This document shows positions 53,805 to 63,388 of a stretch of 64,000 nt of DNA, one piece after another. How positions within the stretch are numbered: position 1 is the first letter of the stretch; each line of letters starts with the position of its first letter. A program made the position numbers and the translations under genes. Origin of the DNA: Candidatus Kapaibacterium sp. (GTDB lineage: Bacteria > Bacteroidota > Ignavibacteria > Kapaibacteriales > HRBIN21); contig CALKEU010000001.1 in NCBI GenBank assembly GCA_938084565.1, positions 124,001-188,000 on the forward strand. Direction: 5' to 3'. Under the pieces are notes generated by a model. The model was given only the letters and a program-made list of their open reading frames with translations, did no database searches and had not been told where the DNA came from.

Positions 53805-56800
53805 ATGAGCTTCGTGCATCGGATGCTGGGGATGGCCCTTCTTTTCTGCCCCCTTTTGGGACAGCCGCAGGCAGAGCGTCCCTCGATGTTTGCGGGCACA
53901 CACTTTCTGGTCGGCTTTTTGCAGAATGAAATCGAGAGGGGATCCTCGCTGCGCTTGCAGCTGAGCATTGCCGCTCGTAGATCGACTACCGTTTGGGTGC
54001 ACCTGCCAACAGAGCCTCAGCCTCGCCAGTATCGCCTCTCAGCAGGGGGCTATGCCTGGATTGCCGTTCCCCCGGCAGCAGAAGTGCGCACACCTGAACG
54101 CCCTGTGCGTGCTGCTGTTGAAATCCGCTCCGATGCTCCAATCGTGGTTTACGCCTTCAATAGCCAATGGACCACCACGGATGCCTACACTGCCATTCCA
54201 GTCACCAACTGGGGCACAGCATACGTAGTTGCCTCCTTCCCCAACGATGCCTATACTCCGCGCCCAGGCGACACGACAGCCAATCGCCTACGGGATCTGA
54301 CACTCCGCCGAAGCCAGTGGATGGTTGTGGCAGCTTATGACTCAACGGTAGTCACCTTCACTCCGTCGGTCCAGACATCGGGCGGCAAGGCGGCTGGGAT
54401 TCCGCATACGGTGGTGCTCAATCGCGGCGAATGCTATCTCGTCCAATCCGACTCAACCCCCCGAGGTCTCGGGGACATGACGGGAACCCTGGTACAGAGT
54501 TCGAAGCCTATCGGACTCCTCTCCGGGCACGTCCGTACTTCCCTCCCACAGCAGCTCTCAGCCGAGGCTGATACGAAGGACCACCTTGTGGAAATGCTCC
54601 CGCCTGTCCCGGCTCTCGGGAAACGCTACATCACTACACCCTTTGCGATCGGGACAGGAGACTGGTTCCGTGCAATCGCCGTCTTCCCGCAAACACGCAT
54701 ACGGTTGAGCCGCGCTACTACCGGACAGGTGGTCGAGACCGTGCTGTCCCAGCGCGGGGAAGTAGCCGATTTCCCTGCCGAAGCCTCACCGTTGCTGTGG
54801 GAAGCCGACAAACCATTCTTACTCGTGCAACTCATGTACTCTGCTGTCCTCGGTGGGCCACGAGCACTCACCGACCCCTACGTGAGTTTTGACCCCTCCA
54901 TGGTGATCGTACCCCCCGAGGAACAGTACATCCAGCAGGCACACTTCTTTGTGCCTGATACCTCTCTCGGTGGCTTTAGCCAGTTCAAGCGTCACTGGGC
55001 CAATTTGGTCGTCAGCGCTTCTGCCGTTCGTTCTCTCCGCCTCAATGGAATCCCTATAACACAAGTAGCCCCAGAACTTTCTACTCGACGGCTACCCTGG
55101 ACTTCCAGCGAGGGGGAGCCGTACCACTGGATTGCACTGCCAGTAGAACCGGGCCGAGTGTACGAGCTCCATACCCCCACCGGAGTCTTTACCGGCATCC
55201 TATACGGGACGGGATATGTTGACTCATACGCCCTTGTGCTGGGCAGTGGGCTTCTCCCAGCGGGATCGAAGGACACCGTACCACCGAAGGTACTGCTCCA
55301 GGCAGAGCCTTGTGGGATGGTCGAATTACGGGCTTCCGATAGCAGCTCCGGCATTGCATGGATAGAGCCTCTTGCTGACAGCACGTGGAACTACACTTGG
55401 GACTACCAGCAGTTGAACCGGTGGGAAGCCCTCATGCGGGCACATCCCATCGAGCCGGCACAGGATGGCCAGTTAATGGCGGAGGTCCGTACTAATGCTG
55501 GCGTGCGCCAATGGGTGCGACACCGCTACTGGGCTCCTCGCCTGGAGCCACATCCTGCAATGCTTCAATTCCCAGGGATCCTGCTCGGCACGACACAATG
55601 CCAGAGCATCACGCTGACAAATACCGGGGCGGATACTCTCCACCTGGTTCAGCTTTCAACTCGTGATCGACGACTTGCACTCTACGACATTCTCCTGCCT
55701 CTGACACTCCCTCCCGGTAGCTCGGCCACCCTACGGGTCTGCTTCCGCGCCGAGGAGGCTCGTCCGCTCCGGGACACTCTGTGGCTCCACACAATGTGCA
55801 CCGTCTCGTTCGCTATTCCGCTCGAGGGATCGGTCGACTCGGTTGGGCTCCGCGCTCAGGGATGCTCCGCAGGAGTGCTTCTCGTCGGGGAAGAGAGGGC
55901 CTGCATTGCACAGTGGATCAACACAAGCACCCGCCCGCTCCAAGTGCTAGCAGCCCGAGCCAGCCGAGGCGAGAGAGCCTTTGCGCTGGATACAGCTGGG
56001 CTCTTCCCCACCGTACTAGCGCCAGGCGATACACTGTCCCTCCCCATCAGATTCCGACCATACCAGCGAGGGCAGTTCTGGGAAGAGATCGAGTTGCAAA
56101 CCGTGCCACCGGCGAGTGCCAGCGCTCGTATCGAAGGTCGGGGTATAGCTCCCGCCGTCACTGATGTCACCCTCGACTGGCGCCGACGTCGTATCGGGTT
56201 GCGCTACGATTCAACTGTCGTGCTGGTCAATACCGGGGATGCTCCAACGGATGTCCATCTTGTAGCCGACAGCGGTTCTTCTCCACTGGGGCACGCCATT
56301 CCCCAGCGCTTCCGACTCCGCGAAGGCGACACGCTGTACGCTGCTGCCTGGTTTGCTCCCCTTGATCGCCAGCGCTACGAGCGGCGCCTCACTCTGCAGA
56401 GTTCATGGACGCTCCATCCCCCGATCACTGTGACACTCCTCGGGGAAGGGAGCGCCCCGGAAGTGCATCCCGAGGCAGTCGATTTTGACACCGTGCTCGT
56501 CGGCCGTTCTCGCGATAGCCTAGCTCTAGTGGCGAGATGTGCTGGCAATGAAGAAACCCTCCTCGATACGCTCTGGCTCGAAGGTCCCGATCGCACAGCT
56601 TTTGAGCTGACTACGATGCCCACCCTGCCTCAACGTTTTGCTCCCGGGGAGGCTCTCTGGCTCCGGGTTCGATTTTTCCCGCAACGGCCGGGGCCCCATG
56701 TGGCGTGGATAGTGCTGCACCACAACGGGAAACCACCCTCCCTCACCGATACGGTGCATGTTCCTCTCCAAGGCTATGGCCTTGCTGCACCACCGGTTGA

Positions 56801-57857
56801 TACTGCCGTCGTCCGCTGGGAAGCTCGCTCAGTGCTGCCATCTACGGCCGTTGCCTGTACGGAAGTTCAAGGGCAGCTGTGCGTGTGGAATCGCGGGAAC
56901 ACACTCCTCATTGCAGACAGCCTGATGCTCTACGGTGCTTCCTTCTGGATGCTTGAGCAAAGTTTTCCCATCACTATTGCCCCCGCAGACTCTATGTGCC
57001 TGAGGTTCTCTCTGGCGGGTCTTCCAGCCGGCCGGACTGCCATTACACTGCGCTTGGCCCTCCATTCTGAGTACACCTTTGCCGATACCGTGCGCATCCT
57101 GCCTCTCGTATGGGAAGAGCACCTCTCGCTATCAGCTTTCCCACAGCAATGGAGCATTGAGGAGCTAGACACCCTTGCACTATCTCCGGGGGAGCGATCG
57201 GTCCTCCACATTAGCGGGAGACTTCCCAGTACTAACGGGATAGGAGCCGGCGGGACCGTATGTGTGACAATTCCGCCCCAGGTCTGGAGCCTCGAGGCAG
57301 CCGAATACGTCGTGGAACATGACGGACAATCCCACTGGACATACCTGGCAGAGAGACGAGAACACCCGTGGGGCTTCTGCTTCTACATCCCCTCTGTCGC
57401 CATAGGTGCAGATTCTCCCGCGCGGTGGCAGCTACGGATACCAGTACAGGCGTTTCTAGGACGTGAACAGCGTTACGAGCTCGCTGTGGCAACGCATCCA
57501 GATTCTCTCACCTGCTTCCAGGGAGATAGCACTACGGGAGAAGTCCTCCTCAGTGGACTGTGCGCCCCTCGAATCCGCTCGATCCGCCTGCAGCAGAACC
57601 CAGCAATTGCGCTGGGCCAATTGTGGCCACAACCTGCTTCTGACTTCTTCTTTGTCGAACTACAGAGCTCTATACCCACAGTGGCCCGCATACAGCTCCT
57701 GACCCTGCACGGAGACATCGTTGCCGAATGGGGCGAACAGCTACCGGAAGGTACGGCTTTGCGTAAATTTGAAGTAACTAACCTGCCAGCTGGTGTCTAC
57801 TGCTTCCGTCTGCTGACACCGGTGGGCAGACAGCAGCGTCTGCTCGTCATACAGTAG
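53805..57857 (+). CDS. Large secreted protein: IgGFc-binding-like domain, choice-of-anchor D repeats, T9SS type A sorting domain
   Basis: 1350 residues. A signal peptide (MLGMALLFCPLLGQPQA) is followed by an IgGFc-binding-like N-terminal domain of about 380 residues (TTTDAYTAIPVTNWGTAYVV, KPIGLLSGHVRTSLP, HLVEMLPPVPALGKRYITTP). The middle has repeated ASPM/SPD-2/Hydin-like beta-sandwiches (LQFPGILLGTTQCQSITLTN, VDFDTVLVGRSRDSLALVA). The end, LGQLWPQPASDFFFVELQ to RLLVIQ, is a T9SS type A sorting domain. It should be displayed on the surface or released; adhesion or structural roles are plausible. No enzyme site is seen. Confidence 0.9.
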   Translation: MSFVHRMLGMALLFCPLLGQPQAERPSMFAGTHFLVGFLQNEIERGSSLRLQLSIAARRSTTVWVHLPTEPQPRQYRLSAGGYAWIAVPPAAEVRTPERPVRAAVEIRSDAPIVVYAFNSQWTTTDAYTAIPVTNWGTAYVVASFPNDAYTPRPGDTTANRLRDLTLRRSQWMVVAAYDSTVVTFTPSVQTSGGKAAGIPHTVVLNRGECYLVQSDSTPRGLGDMTGTLVQSSKPIGLLSGHVRTSLPQQLSAEADTKDHLVEMLPPVPALGKRYITTPFAIGTGDWFRAIAVFPQTRIRLSRATTGQVVETVLSQRGEVADFPAEASPLLWEADKPFLLVQLMYSAVLGGPRALTDPYVSFDPSMVIVPPEEQYIQQAHFFVPDTSLGGFSQFKRHWANLVVSASAVRSLRLNGIPITQVAPELSTRRLPWTSSEGEPYHWIALPVEPGRVYELHTPTGVFTGILYGTGYVDSYALVLGSGLLPAGSKDTVPPKVLLQAEPCGMVELRASDSSSGIAWIEPLADSTWNYTWDYQQLNRWEALMRAHPIEPAQDGQLMAEVRTNAGVRQWVRHRYWAPRLEPHPAMLQFPGILLGTTQCQSITLTNTGADTLHLVQLSTRDRRLALYDILLPLTLPPGSSATLRVCFRAEEARPLRDTLWLHTMCTVSFAIPLEGSVDSVGLRAQGCSAGVLLVGEERACIAQWINTSTRPLQVLAARASRGERAFALDTAGLFPTVLAPGDTLSLPIRFRPYQRGQFWEEIELQTVPPASASARIEGRGIAPAVTDVTLDWRRRRIGLRYDSTVVLVNTGDAPTDVHLVADSGSSPLGHAIPQRFRLREGDTLYAAAWFAPLDRQRYERRLTLQSSWTLHPPITVTLLGEGSAPEVHPEAVDFDTVLVGRSRDSLALVARCAGNEETLLDTLWLEGPDRTAFELTTMPTLPQRFAPGEALWLRVRFFPQRPGPHVAWIVLHHNGKPPSLTDTVHVPLQGYGLAAPPVDTAVVRWEARSVLPSTAVACTEVQGQLCVWNRGNTLLIADSLMLYGASFWMLEQSFPITIAPADSMCLRFSLAGLPAGRTAITLRLALHSEYTFADTVRILPLVWEEHLSLSAFPQQWSIEELDTLALSPGERSVLHISGRLPSTNGIGAGGTVCVTIPPQVWSLEAAEYVVEHDGQSHWTYLAERREHPWGFCFYIPSVAIGADSPARWQLRIPVQAFLGREQRYELAVATHPDSLTCFQGDSTTGEVLLSGLCAPRIRSIRLQQNPAIALGQLWPQPASDFFFVELQSSIPTVARIQLLTLHGDIVAEWGEQLPEGTALRKFEVTNLPAGVYCFRLLTPVGRQQRLLVIQ

Positions 57858-57867
57858 AGGAGGGGAA

Positions 57868-58722
57868 ATGCTGCAGAGGTTCCTGCTCTTGACGGCGGCC
57901 ATCGGCGCAAGCTCATCCCTGACGTGGGCGCAGTTAGAGCCGAGCCCACTGGCACCGGAGGTGGTGCCACCCCGTGTCTTCATTGGCCCAGCAGCTGGCT
58001 ACGACCGTAGCTTCCACACAGCCAATATTGCTTCGTTCGCAACACAGGCCGAATGCCCAGTCTTTGAACGGGGTTCAGCCAACGGCTTCTTCGTGGGCGT
58101 GACAGCTGAGTATATTTTGGGCGATCCACGCACCTCGCGCTCTTCGGTCATACTGCGCCTCTTGTTCGACAACCTGCCCACCACTTTTGAAGTTGTCGGC
58201 GACAACTATCCCAGCCGGTTGTCTGTTACTCTAGAGGGGCGCGATACGCAGATTGTCATCAACACATCTACACGCCACGTGGCACAGGTGAGCTACTACC
58301 TTCTCAACGCTGAGCTCCTCTACCGTATGGACATTGGTGAGCTCCCCGTAGGGGTAGTGGTTGGCCCTACGTTCGGCTTTCCCGTGAAGGGGACATTCCA
58401 ACAGCGCTACGAGCTGACCAGCCCAGACTACGTCGAGATTGGAGGTCGCCGCTACATTCCTGTCTTTGTTCGCGACGAGAGTGATCCAACATTGGGATAC
58501 ACGAACAACGACCGCACGATCATCGTTCGAGACGGGGATATTGAGGAGCGAAGCGGCTTCCGTCTCGGCATTAAGGCTGGACTGCAGTATGAGCTTACCC
58601 TTGGGCGTTGGCGTGTATTGCCGGGCATCTTTTACAACTTCGGTGTCACGAAGGTAACGGGACGGGAAAACTGGCGCGTCAACGCTTTACAGATGGGGGT
58701 TGACTTCCGGACAGCCTTCTAG
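57868..58722 (+). CDS. Outer-membrane beta-barrel protein
   Basis: 284 residues with GAGGAGGGG directly before the ATG. A signal peptide (LLLTAAIGASSSLTWAQ) leads into strands such as FIGPAAGYDRSFH, FFVGVTAEYILG, VGVVVGPTFGFPVKGTFQQ and GFRLGIKAGLQYELTLGRW, ending WRVNALQMGVDFRTAF with the aromatic last residue of outer-membrane barrels. Resembles PorT-like or OmpA-like barrel families of FCB bacteria. It lies 10 bases after the T9SS cargo gene, so a partner role is possible. Confidence 0.75.
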   Translation: MLQRFLLLTAAIGASSSLTWAQLEPSPLAPEVVPPRVFIGPAAGYDRSFHTANIASFATQAECPVFERGSANGFFVGVTAEYILGDPRTSRSSVILRLLFDNLPTTFEVVGDNYPSRLSVTLEGRDTQIVINTSTRHVAQVSYYLLNAELLYRMDIGELPVGVVVGPTFGFPVKGTFQQRYELTSPDYVEIGGRRYIPVFVRDESDPTLGYTNNDRTIIVRDGDIEERSGFRLGIKAGLQYELTLGRWRVLPGIFYNFGVTKVTGRENWRVNALQMGVDFRTAF

Positions 58723-58789
58723 TCAGAGCCGCACATACTGAATAGAGGGCCTACACTGTCATCCCAGGAACGGGGACACACAAGCCTTC

Positions 58790-59284
58790 ATGGAACGTCT
58801 ATGGGCACCTTGGCGAGCGCAGTATGTCTCCTCGGTTGCGCAGGCAAATCAGGAGGCCTGCTTCTTCTGCGAGGCCCTCAAGAGCGAGCGTAGCCGTGAT
58901 GTAGAGCTTCTGGTTGTGGCTCGCTGGGAGCACTGTTTCGCCATGCTAAACCGGTATCCCTACAACAGTGGGCACGTCATGGTTGCCCCCAACCGGCATG
59001 TTGGGGATTTAGCAGAGTTGACCGAAGCGGAGCTCTGCGCGCTCATGCTACGGATGCGAGAGGTCGTCGATGCCCTCCAGCGCGCTTTCGCTCCCCACGG
59101 CTTCAATATCGGCCTCAATCTCGGACGAGCAGCCGGCGCCGGAGTGCCCGACCATCTGCACCTCCATATCGTCCCACGATGGTACGGCGACACCAACTTT
59201 CTCCCCGTTACGGCCGATTTGAAAGTCATCTCCCACGCTCTAGAGGATGTCTACGAACGGCTCCGTACGGAACTACAGCCGTAA
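58790..59284 (+). CDS. HIT-family hydrolase
   Basis: 164 residues. MERLWAPWRAQYV at the start, a zinc-type CFFCEAL, YNSGHVMVAPNRHVGDL and the histidine triad HLHLHIVPRW are seen. This subgroup resembles bacterial Ap4A phosphorylase or dinucleoside-polyphosphate hydrolases. The middle His is the nucleophile. It overlaps rsmA by 38 bases, a strong sign of co-translation. Confidence 0.92.
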   Translation: MERLWAPWRAQYVSSVAQANQEACFFCEALKSERSRDVELLVVARWEHCFAMLNRYPYNSGHVMVAPNRHVGDLAELTEAELCALMLRMREVVDALQRAFAPHGFNIGLNLGRAAGAGVPDHLHLHIVPRWYGDTNFLPVTADLKVISHALEDVYERLRTELQP

Positions 59285-60131
59285 GCGTGCAGGTATTATC
59301 CCTCGCAAACGCTGGGGGCAGCACTTCCTGCAACAGCGCCACATAGCCCAGCGCATCGTGGGGCTACTCAATGCCGCCCCTGGTGACTCTGTACTGGAGA
59401 TTGGGCCAGGGACGGGCATCTTAACCGAACACGTGCTCCGTCTGCCCATTTGTGCCTTCGCCGTCGAAGTGGACGAGCGCTGCATCACCTTCCTACGGGA
59501 ACGCTTCCCTGAGACCCTATTTCCTCACCTGAAGCTCATCCACGCCGACATTCTCCAGTTTGACCTACCAGCGCTGGCACAGCACATACTGCAGCAGACG
59601 GGCAAAAAGCTCCTCGTGCTTGGCAACCTGCCATACAATATCAGCTCTCCACTCCTCTTCCGGCTCTTCCACTCAGCTCCTGTGCTCTCTCGAGCGGTCC
59701 TCATGGTACAGCGAGAGCTCGCCCAACGGCTCGTTGCGCGCCCGGGCACTCGAGATTATGGGATCCTACGGCTTGCATGCTGGGCTGTTGCCGAAGCACA
59801 TCTTCACTTTCATGTGCCCCCCGCAGCATTTGTCCCACCTCCAGCTGTTACCTCCTCTGTCGTCTCCCTTCGATTCCGCCCGGACGCTTGGACTGGGGCA
59901 GCCTACCGTGGCTTTCTCGAGCTTCTCCATGCAGCTTTTCAACAACGCCGCAAACAACTCCGGAACTCTCTCCGCCGGCACCTCGCACATCGGTGCCCCT
60001 GTTGTACGGCTGAGGAGCTCCTCCGGCACATCGGCATCGATCCCCACTGTCGGGCTGAAGAGCTCGAGCCCGAGGCTTTTGTAGCTCTCTACAATACACT
60101 TGCCACCCAGCGCTGCAATGAGCACGCCTGA
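59247..60131 (+). CDS. rsmA: 16S rRNA dimethyladenosine transferase
   Basis: 294 residues; ATG 59247 is the only good start, inside the HIT gene. PRKRWGQHFLQQRHIAQRIV, VLEIGPGTGILTEHVL, VLGNLPYNISSPLLFRL (the NLPY active motif) and MVQRELAQRLVARPGTRDYG are RsmA/KsgA motifs. It dimethylates A1518 and A1519 of 16S rRNA. The stop overlaps the next start by 14 bases. Confidence 0.96.
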   Translation: MSTNGSVRNYSRKRAGIIPRKRWGQHFLQQRHIAQRIVGLLNAAPGDSVLEIGPGTGILTEHVLRLPICAFAVEVDERCITFLRERFPETLFPHLKLIHADILQFDLPALAQHILQQTGKKLLVLGNLPYNISSPLLFRLFHSAPVLSRAVLMVQRELAQRLVARPGTRDYGILRLACWAVAEAHLHFHVPPAAFVPPPAVTSSVVSLRFRPDAWTGAAYRGFLELLHAAFQQRRKQLRNSLRRHLAHRCPCCTAEELLRHIGIDPHCRAEELEPEAFVALYNTLATQRCNEHA

Positions 60132-61113
60132 GGTTGCCTCTCAAGTTTACCGCACACCTATCGTACGTGCCCAATACCGATGGAAGTGGTATGCCCACGA
60201 CATCTATACGCTCGCTCTCGTGGGTGTGTATAGCACCATAGGGATTGCGCTCTATCCCAAAGTGGAGCGTGCATCGTTATGGCTGCTTCTCAATGGGCTG
60301 ATTGTCATGCTAATTGCTGCGCTGGCCTGGGCTGAAGGTCACTGGGCTCCTCGGTGGATACGGCTTCTCCATTGGCTCTACCTGCCGCCTGTCATTTACC
60401 TCATGTACCAGCAGGTGCACGCCTATATCCCTGTCGTCAATCCCCAGCTCTACGATGAGCTTCTCATTGCGTGGGACTATGCCCTCTTTGGCACCCACCC
60501 GACGCATTGGATTGCCCGCTTTGCACACCCACTGCTGACAGAATATTTGCAGACGACGTACATGCTCTTCTACTTCCTGCCCCTCATCCACGCAGCGGAA
60601 TTATTCACTCGAGGGCGGCTGAAGGCAGTATCGGTGCTCGCACGTTCGATGGCTCTGGGATTCTACGTCTCCTATCTGTGCTATTTCGCTTTGCCCGCCA
60701 TAGGCCCTCGCTTTACACTCCACGACTTCCACCAGCTTGACGCCGAGCTTCCTGGGCTCTACCTTACTCCAGTCTGGCGGGCTTACGTCAACGCTGGAGG
60801 CGGCATCCCGGACGGAGTCCCCAATCCTGAGGACTGGGTTCATCGAGACTGTATGCCCAGCGGGCATACAATGATGACGCTGATTAACACTGTGCTAGCC
60901 TTCCGCTTCCGCTCACGCACGCGCTGGCTCTTGGCAGGACTTGGCGGAAGCCTTATCGTAGCGACGGTCTACTTACGCTACCACTACGTTGTCGACCTCA
61001 TTGCAGGGGCTCTCTGTGCTCTCTGCATCCTCTGGCTGGAGCCACGTCTATATCGACTTCTAGCCCGTAGGGGCCTTGTGCAGAAGGCAGCCCATGACGG
61101 CATGGCGCGTTGA
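60118..61113 (+). CDS. PAP2-family membrane phosphatase, Aur1/Ipt1-like
   Basis: 331 residues with about six to seven membrane helices. The PAP2 phosphatase motifs are CMPSGHTMM and TVYLRYHYVVDLIAG, with the first Lys/Arg-type motif weak or displaced, as in the inositolphosphotransferase-like (PAP2_3) branch. It may remove or transfer a lipid-linked phosphate at the inner membrane. The substrate is unknown. Overlaps with rsmA and the aminotransferase gene put it in their operon. Confidence 0.87.
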   Translation: MSTPEVASQVYRTPIVRAQYRWKWYAHDIYTLALVGVYSTIGIALYPKVERASLWLLLNGLIVMLIAALAWAEGHWAPRWIRLLHWLYLPPVIYLMYQQVHAYIPVVNPQLYDELLIAWDYALFGTHPTHWIARFAHPLLTEYLQTTYMLFYFLPLIHAAELFTRGRLKAVSVLARSMALGFYVSYLCYFALPAIGPRFTLHDFHQLDAELPGLYLTPVWRAYVNAGGGIPDGVPNPEDWVHRDCMPSGHTMMTLINTVLAFRFRSRTRWLLAGLGGSLIVATVYLRYHYVVDLIAGALCALCILWLEPRLYRLLARRGLVQKAAHDGMAR

Positions 61114-62209
61114 ACGCTGCAATCTCCGACGGCATACCGAAGAGCTACTGCCGCAGCTCCTTGCAGCAGCGGAAGAAGTGCTGCGCCGTGGGGCGTATAT
61201 CCTTGGCCCTCAGCTAGAGCAGTTTGAAGCTGAGTTTGCTCATATGCTGGGTGTCAAGCACGTTGTCGGTGTTGCTTCCGGGACGGAAGCTCTAGCGCTG
61301 ACATTGGTTGCTGTCGGCGTGCAGGCCGGGGATGAGGTCATTACCTCCCCCTTTACTGCCATCCCAACAATTGCTGCCATCGTTATGGTGGGGGCGCGAC
61401 CGGTATTCGTCGATATTGATCCCACCACGTACACACTCAACCCAGAGCATCTGCCTCAAGCTCTCACCCCCCGCACACGAGCTATCGTTCCTGTACACCT
61501 GTTTGGGTACTGTGCCGCAATGGAGCCCATCCTGGAGATCGCCCGCTCGGCAGCGCTGCCTGTGATTGAAGACGCCGCCCAAGCTCATGGCAGCCGCTAC
61601 CACGGGCGCTACGCCGGAACGCTCGGGACAGCGGGCTGCTTTAGCTTTTACCCGACGAAAAACTTGGGGGCTTACGGTGATGGGGGCGCTGTGGCTACCA
61701 ATGAGGACGAGCTCGCTCATCGGCTGCGTTTGCTACGCAACTACGGGCAGATCTCCCCCTATCGCTGTGTCATATCCGGCTACAATAGCCGGCTGGACGA
61801 ACTCCAGGCTGCCTTCCTCCGCGTCAAGCTCCCACACCTTGAACGCTGGAATCAGCAGCGTGCCCGGATTGCCGAGCTCTACCGCCAGCTTTTGGATATT
61901 CCGGAAGTTCGCCATCCTCTTGTGCCCTCCGACCAACAGCCCAATTGGCACCTCTATGTCATCCGAGCCGAGCGCCGAGACGAGCTCTGGCAGTATTTGG
62001 ACGAGCATGGGATTCAGGCAAACGTCTACTACCCTATCCCAGCCCATCTCCAACCTGCATACGCTGCTCTCGGATACCGGGAAGGAGATTTTCCAGAAGC
62101 TGAGAGCGCTGCTTGCGAGGTACTAGCCCTGCCGATGTTTCCGGAACTGAGTCGCGAAGAGGTCGAACTCGTCGCGGCAACAATCCGCCGCTTCTACCGA
62201 CGGGACTGA
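61094..62209 (+). CDS. DegT/DnrJ/EryC1-family aminotransferase
   Basis: 371 residues from ATG 61094. GVASGTEALALTLVAVGVQ, ITSPFTAIPTIAAIVMVGA, VIEDAAQAHGSRYHGRYAG and the PLP lysine in FYPTKNLGAYGDGGAVAT are diagnostic, with RLDELQAAFLRVKL near the C-terminus. These enzymes transaminate nucleotide keto-sugars to amino sugars for surface glycans. The following glycosyltransferase supports that reading. Sugar specificity is not visible. Confidence 0.94.
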   Translation: MTAWRVERCNLRRHTEELLPQLLAAAEEVLRRGAYILGPQLEQFEAEFAHMLGVKHVVGVASGTEALALTLVAVGVQAGDEVITSPFTAIPTIAAIVMVGARPVFVDIDPTTYTLNPEHLPQALTPRTRAIVPVHLFGYCAAMEPILEIARSAALPVIEDAAQAHGSRYHGRYAGTLGTAGCFSFYPTKNLGAYGDGGAVATNEDELAHRLRLLRNYGQISPYRCVISGYNSRLDELQAAFLRVKLPHLERWNQQRARIAELYRQLLDIPEVRHPLVPSDQQPNWHLYVIRAERRDELWQYLDEHGIQANVYYPIPAHLQPAYAALGYREGDFPEAESAACEVLALPMFPELSREEVELVAATIRRFYRRD

Positions 62210-62221
62210 GCAACACCGAGC

Positions 62222-63388
62222 ATGCGCTGGGCGCTACTGTCACAGGTATGGCCGGAAGAGCCCGATGTTGTTGTCTCTGGCTCAAACGTACAGGTATACT
62301 ACATCGCCCGGGAGCTCGCCCAGCGTGGAGAATCCGTACTCGTTGTTCTCTCCGGCCACAGCTCTCCCTGGGAACGGAGTGAGGGGAATCTCCGGGTAGT
62401 ATCCGTTCCCGCCGTCGGGAAAGGTCTGCGAGGTTGGCTTCATCCTTACTGGATGCGGCAAGCCACAGCAGTGCTCGAAAGTTTCTCCCCCGATGTACTC
62501 TATCAACGGGGGAAGCTCCCCGAGACTATTCTGGCTGCCCGCTATGCTCGGCGCCATCATAGGCTCTTTGTCTGGTGTAGCAATGCCGACAACAGCGCCC
62601 GCCCCTGGAAATACGTCCGCAAGCGTCTCCGGTATCGCCGCAAGCCCCTCTGGCTCCTCCCTGCCCGATTGGCTGAAGCGGCCTTAGCCGATCTGCTCAT
62701 CCAGCGTTCCCTGCGTTGCGCCGACCTCCTGATTGCCCAGACGCGCTGGCAGTATCAAACGCTGTATCGCTACCTGGGCAGGGAACCAGTCCTTTTGGGC
62801 TCTGGTCACCCACTCCCTCCGCCACCCTCATTCACGCTCCCCAAAGGCCCTCCGACGGTACTGTGGCTGGCCAACATAACCCCCATGAAACAGCCTCAAG
62901 TCTTCCTGCGCCTTGCCCGCCGTCTCCGCCATATGGACGCCCGCTTCATCATGGCAGGGGCTGCCCCCAATCCGGAACTCAGCGCCCTCGTTCACCGCGA
63001 GGCAGAGCAGCTCCCAAACTTGACCTATCTCGGAGCGGTGGCCTTCCGCGAAACCGCTCGGCTCTTCGCCGCTGCCCAACTTTTCGTCTTAACCTCCGAA
63101 TTCGAATTCGAAGGGCTCCCCAATACTCTCATCCAAGCCTGCCTCCACGGCGTTCCCATACTCAGTCTCCGTAATGATCCCGATGGACTCATCCGCACCT
63201 ACGGTATCGGCGCCGTTGCTGCCGACGAGGAAGAGCTTGTGACTCTGACACAGGACTGGATTGCCGATCCCGAACGCCGTCGACAGGCAGGACAGAAAGC
63301 CTATGAGCTGGCCTGCCGAGCCTTCGACATTCGAGTCGTCGTCGAGAGACTCACCGAACTAGTCAGGAAGCACATGCATCACGGCTGA
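62222..63388 (+). CDS. Glycosyltransferase family 4 type (GT-B)
   Basis: 388 residues. The N-terminal domain has VVVSGSNVQVYYIARELAQR. The C-terminal Rossmann domain has PPTVLWLANITPMKQPQVFL, YLGAVAFRETARLFAAAQLF and the nucleotide-binding FVLTSEFEFEGLPNTLIQA. It probably transfers a sugar during surface polysaccharide synthesis, in line with the aminotransferase 13 bases upstream. It converges on speE with a 26-base overlap of coding ends. Confidence 0.92.
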   Translation: MRWALLSQVWPEEPDVVVSGSNVQVYYIARELAQRGESVLVVLSGHSSPWERSEGNLRVVSVPAVGKGLRGWLHPYWMRQATAVLESFSPDVLYQRGKLPETILAARYARRHHRLFVWCSNADNSARPWKYVRKRLRYRRKPLWLLPARLAEAALADLLIQRSLRCADLLIAQTRWQYQTLYRYLGREPVLLGSGHPLPPPPSFTLPKGPPTVLWLANITPMKQPQVFLRLARRLRHMDARFIMAGAAPNPELSALVHREAEQLPNLTYLGAVAFRETARLFAAAQLFVLTSEFEFEGLPNTLIQACLHGVPILSLRNDPDGLIRTYGIGAVAADEEELVTLTQDWIADPERRRQAGQKAYELACRAFDIRVVVERLTELVRKHMHHG

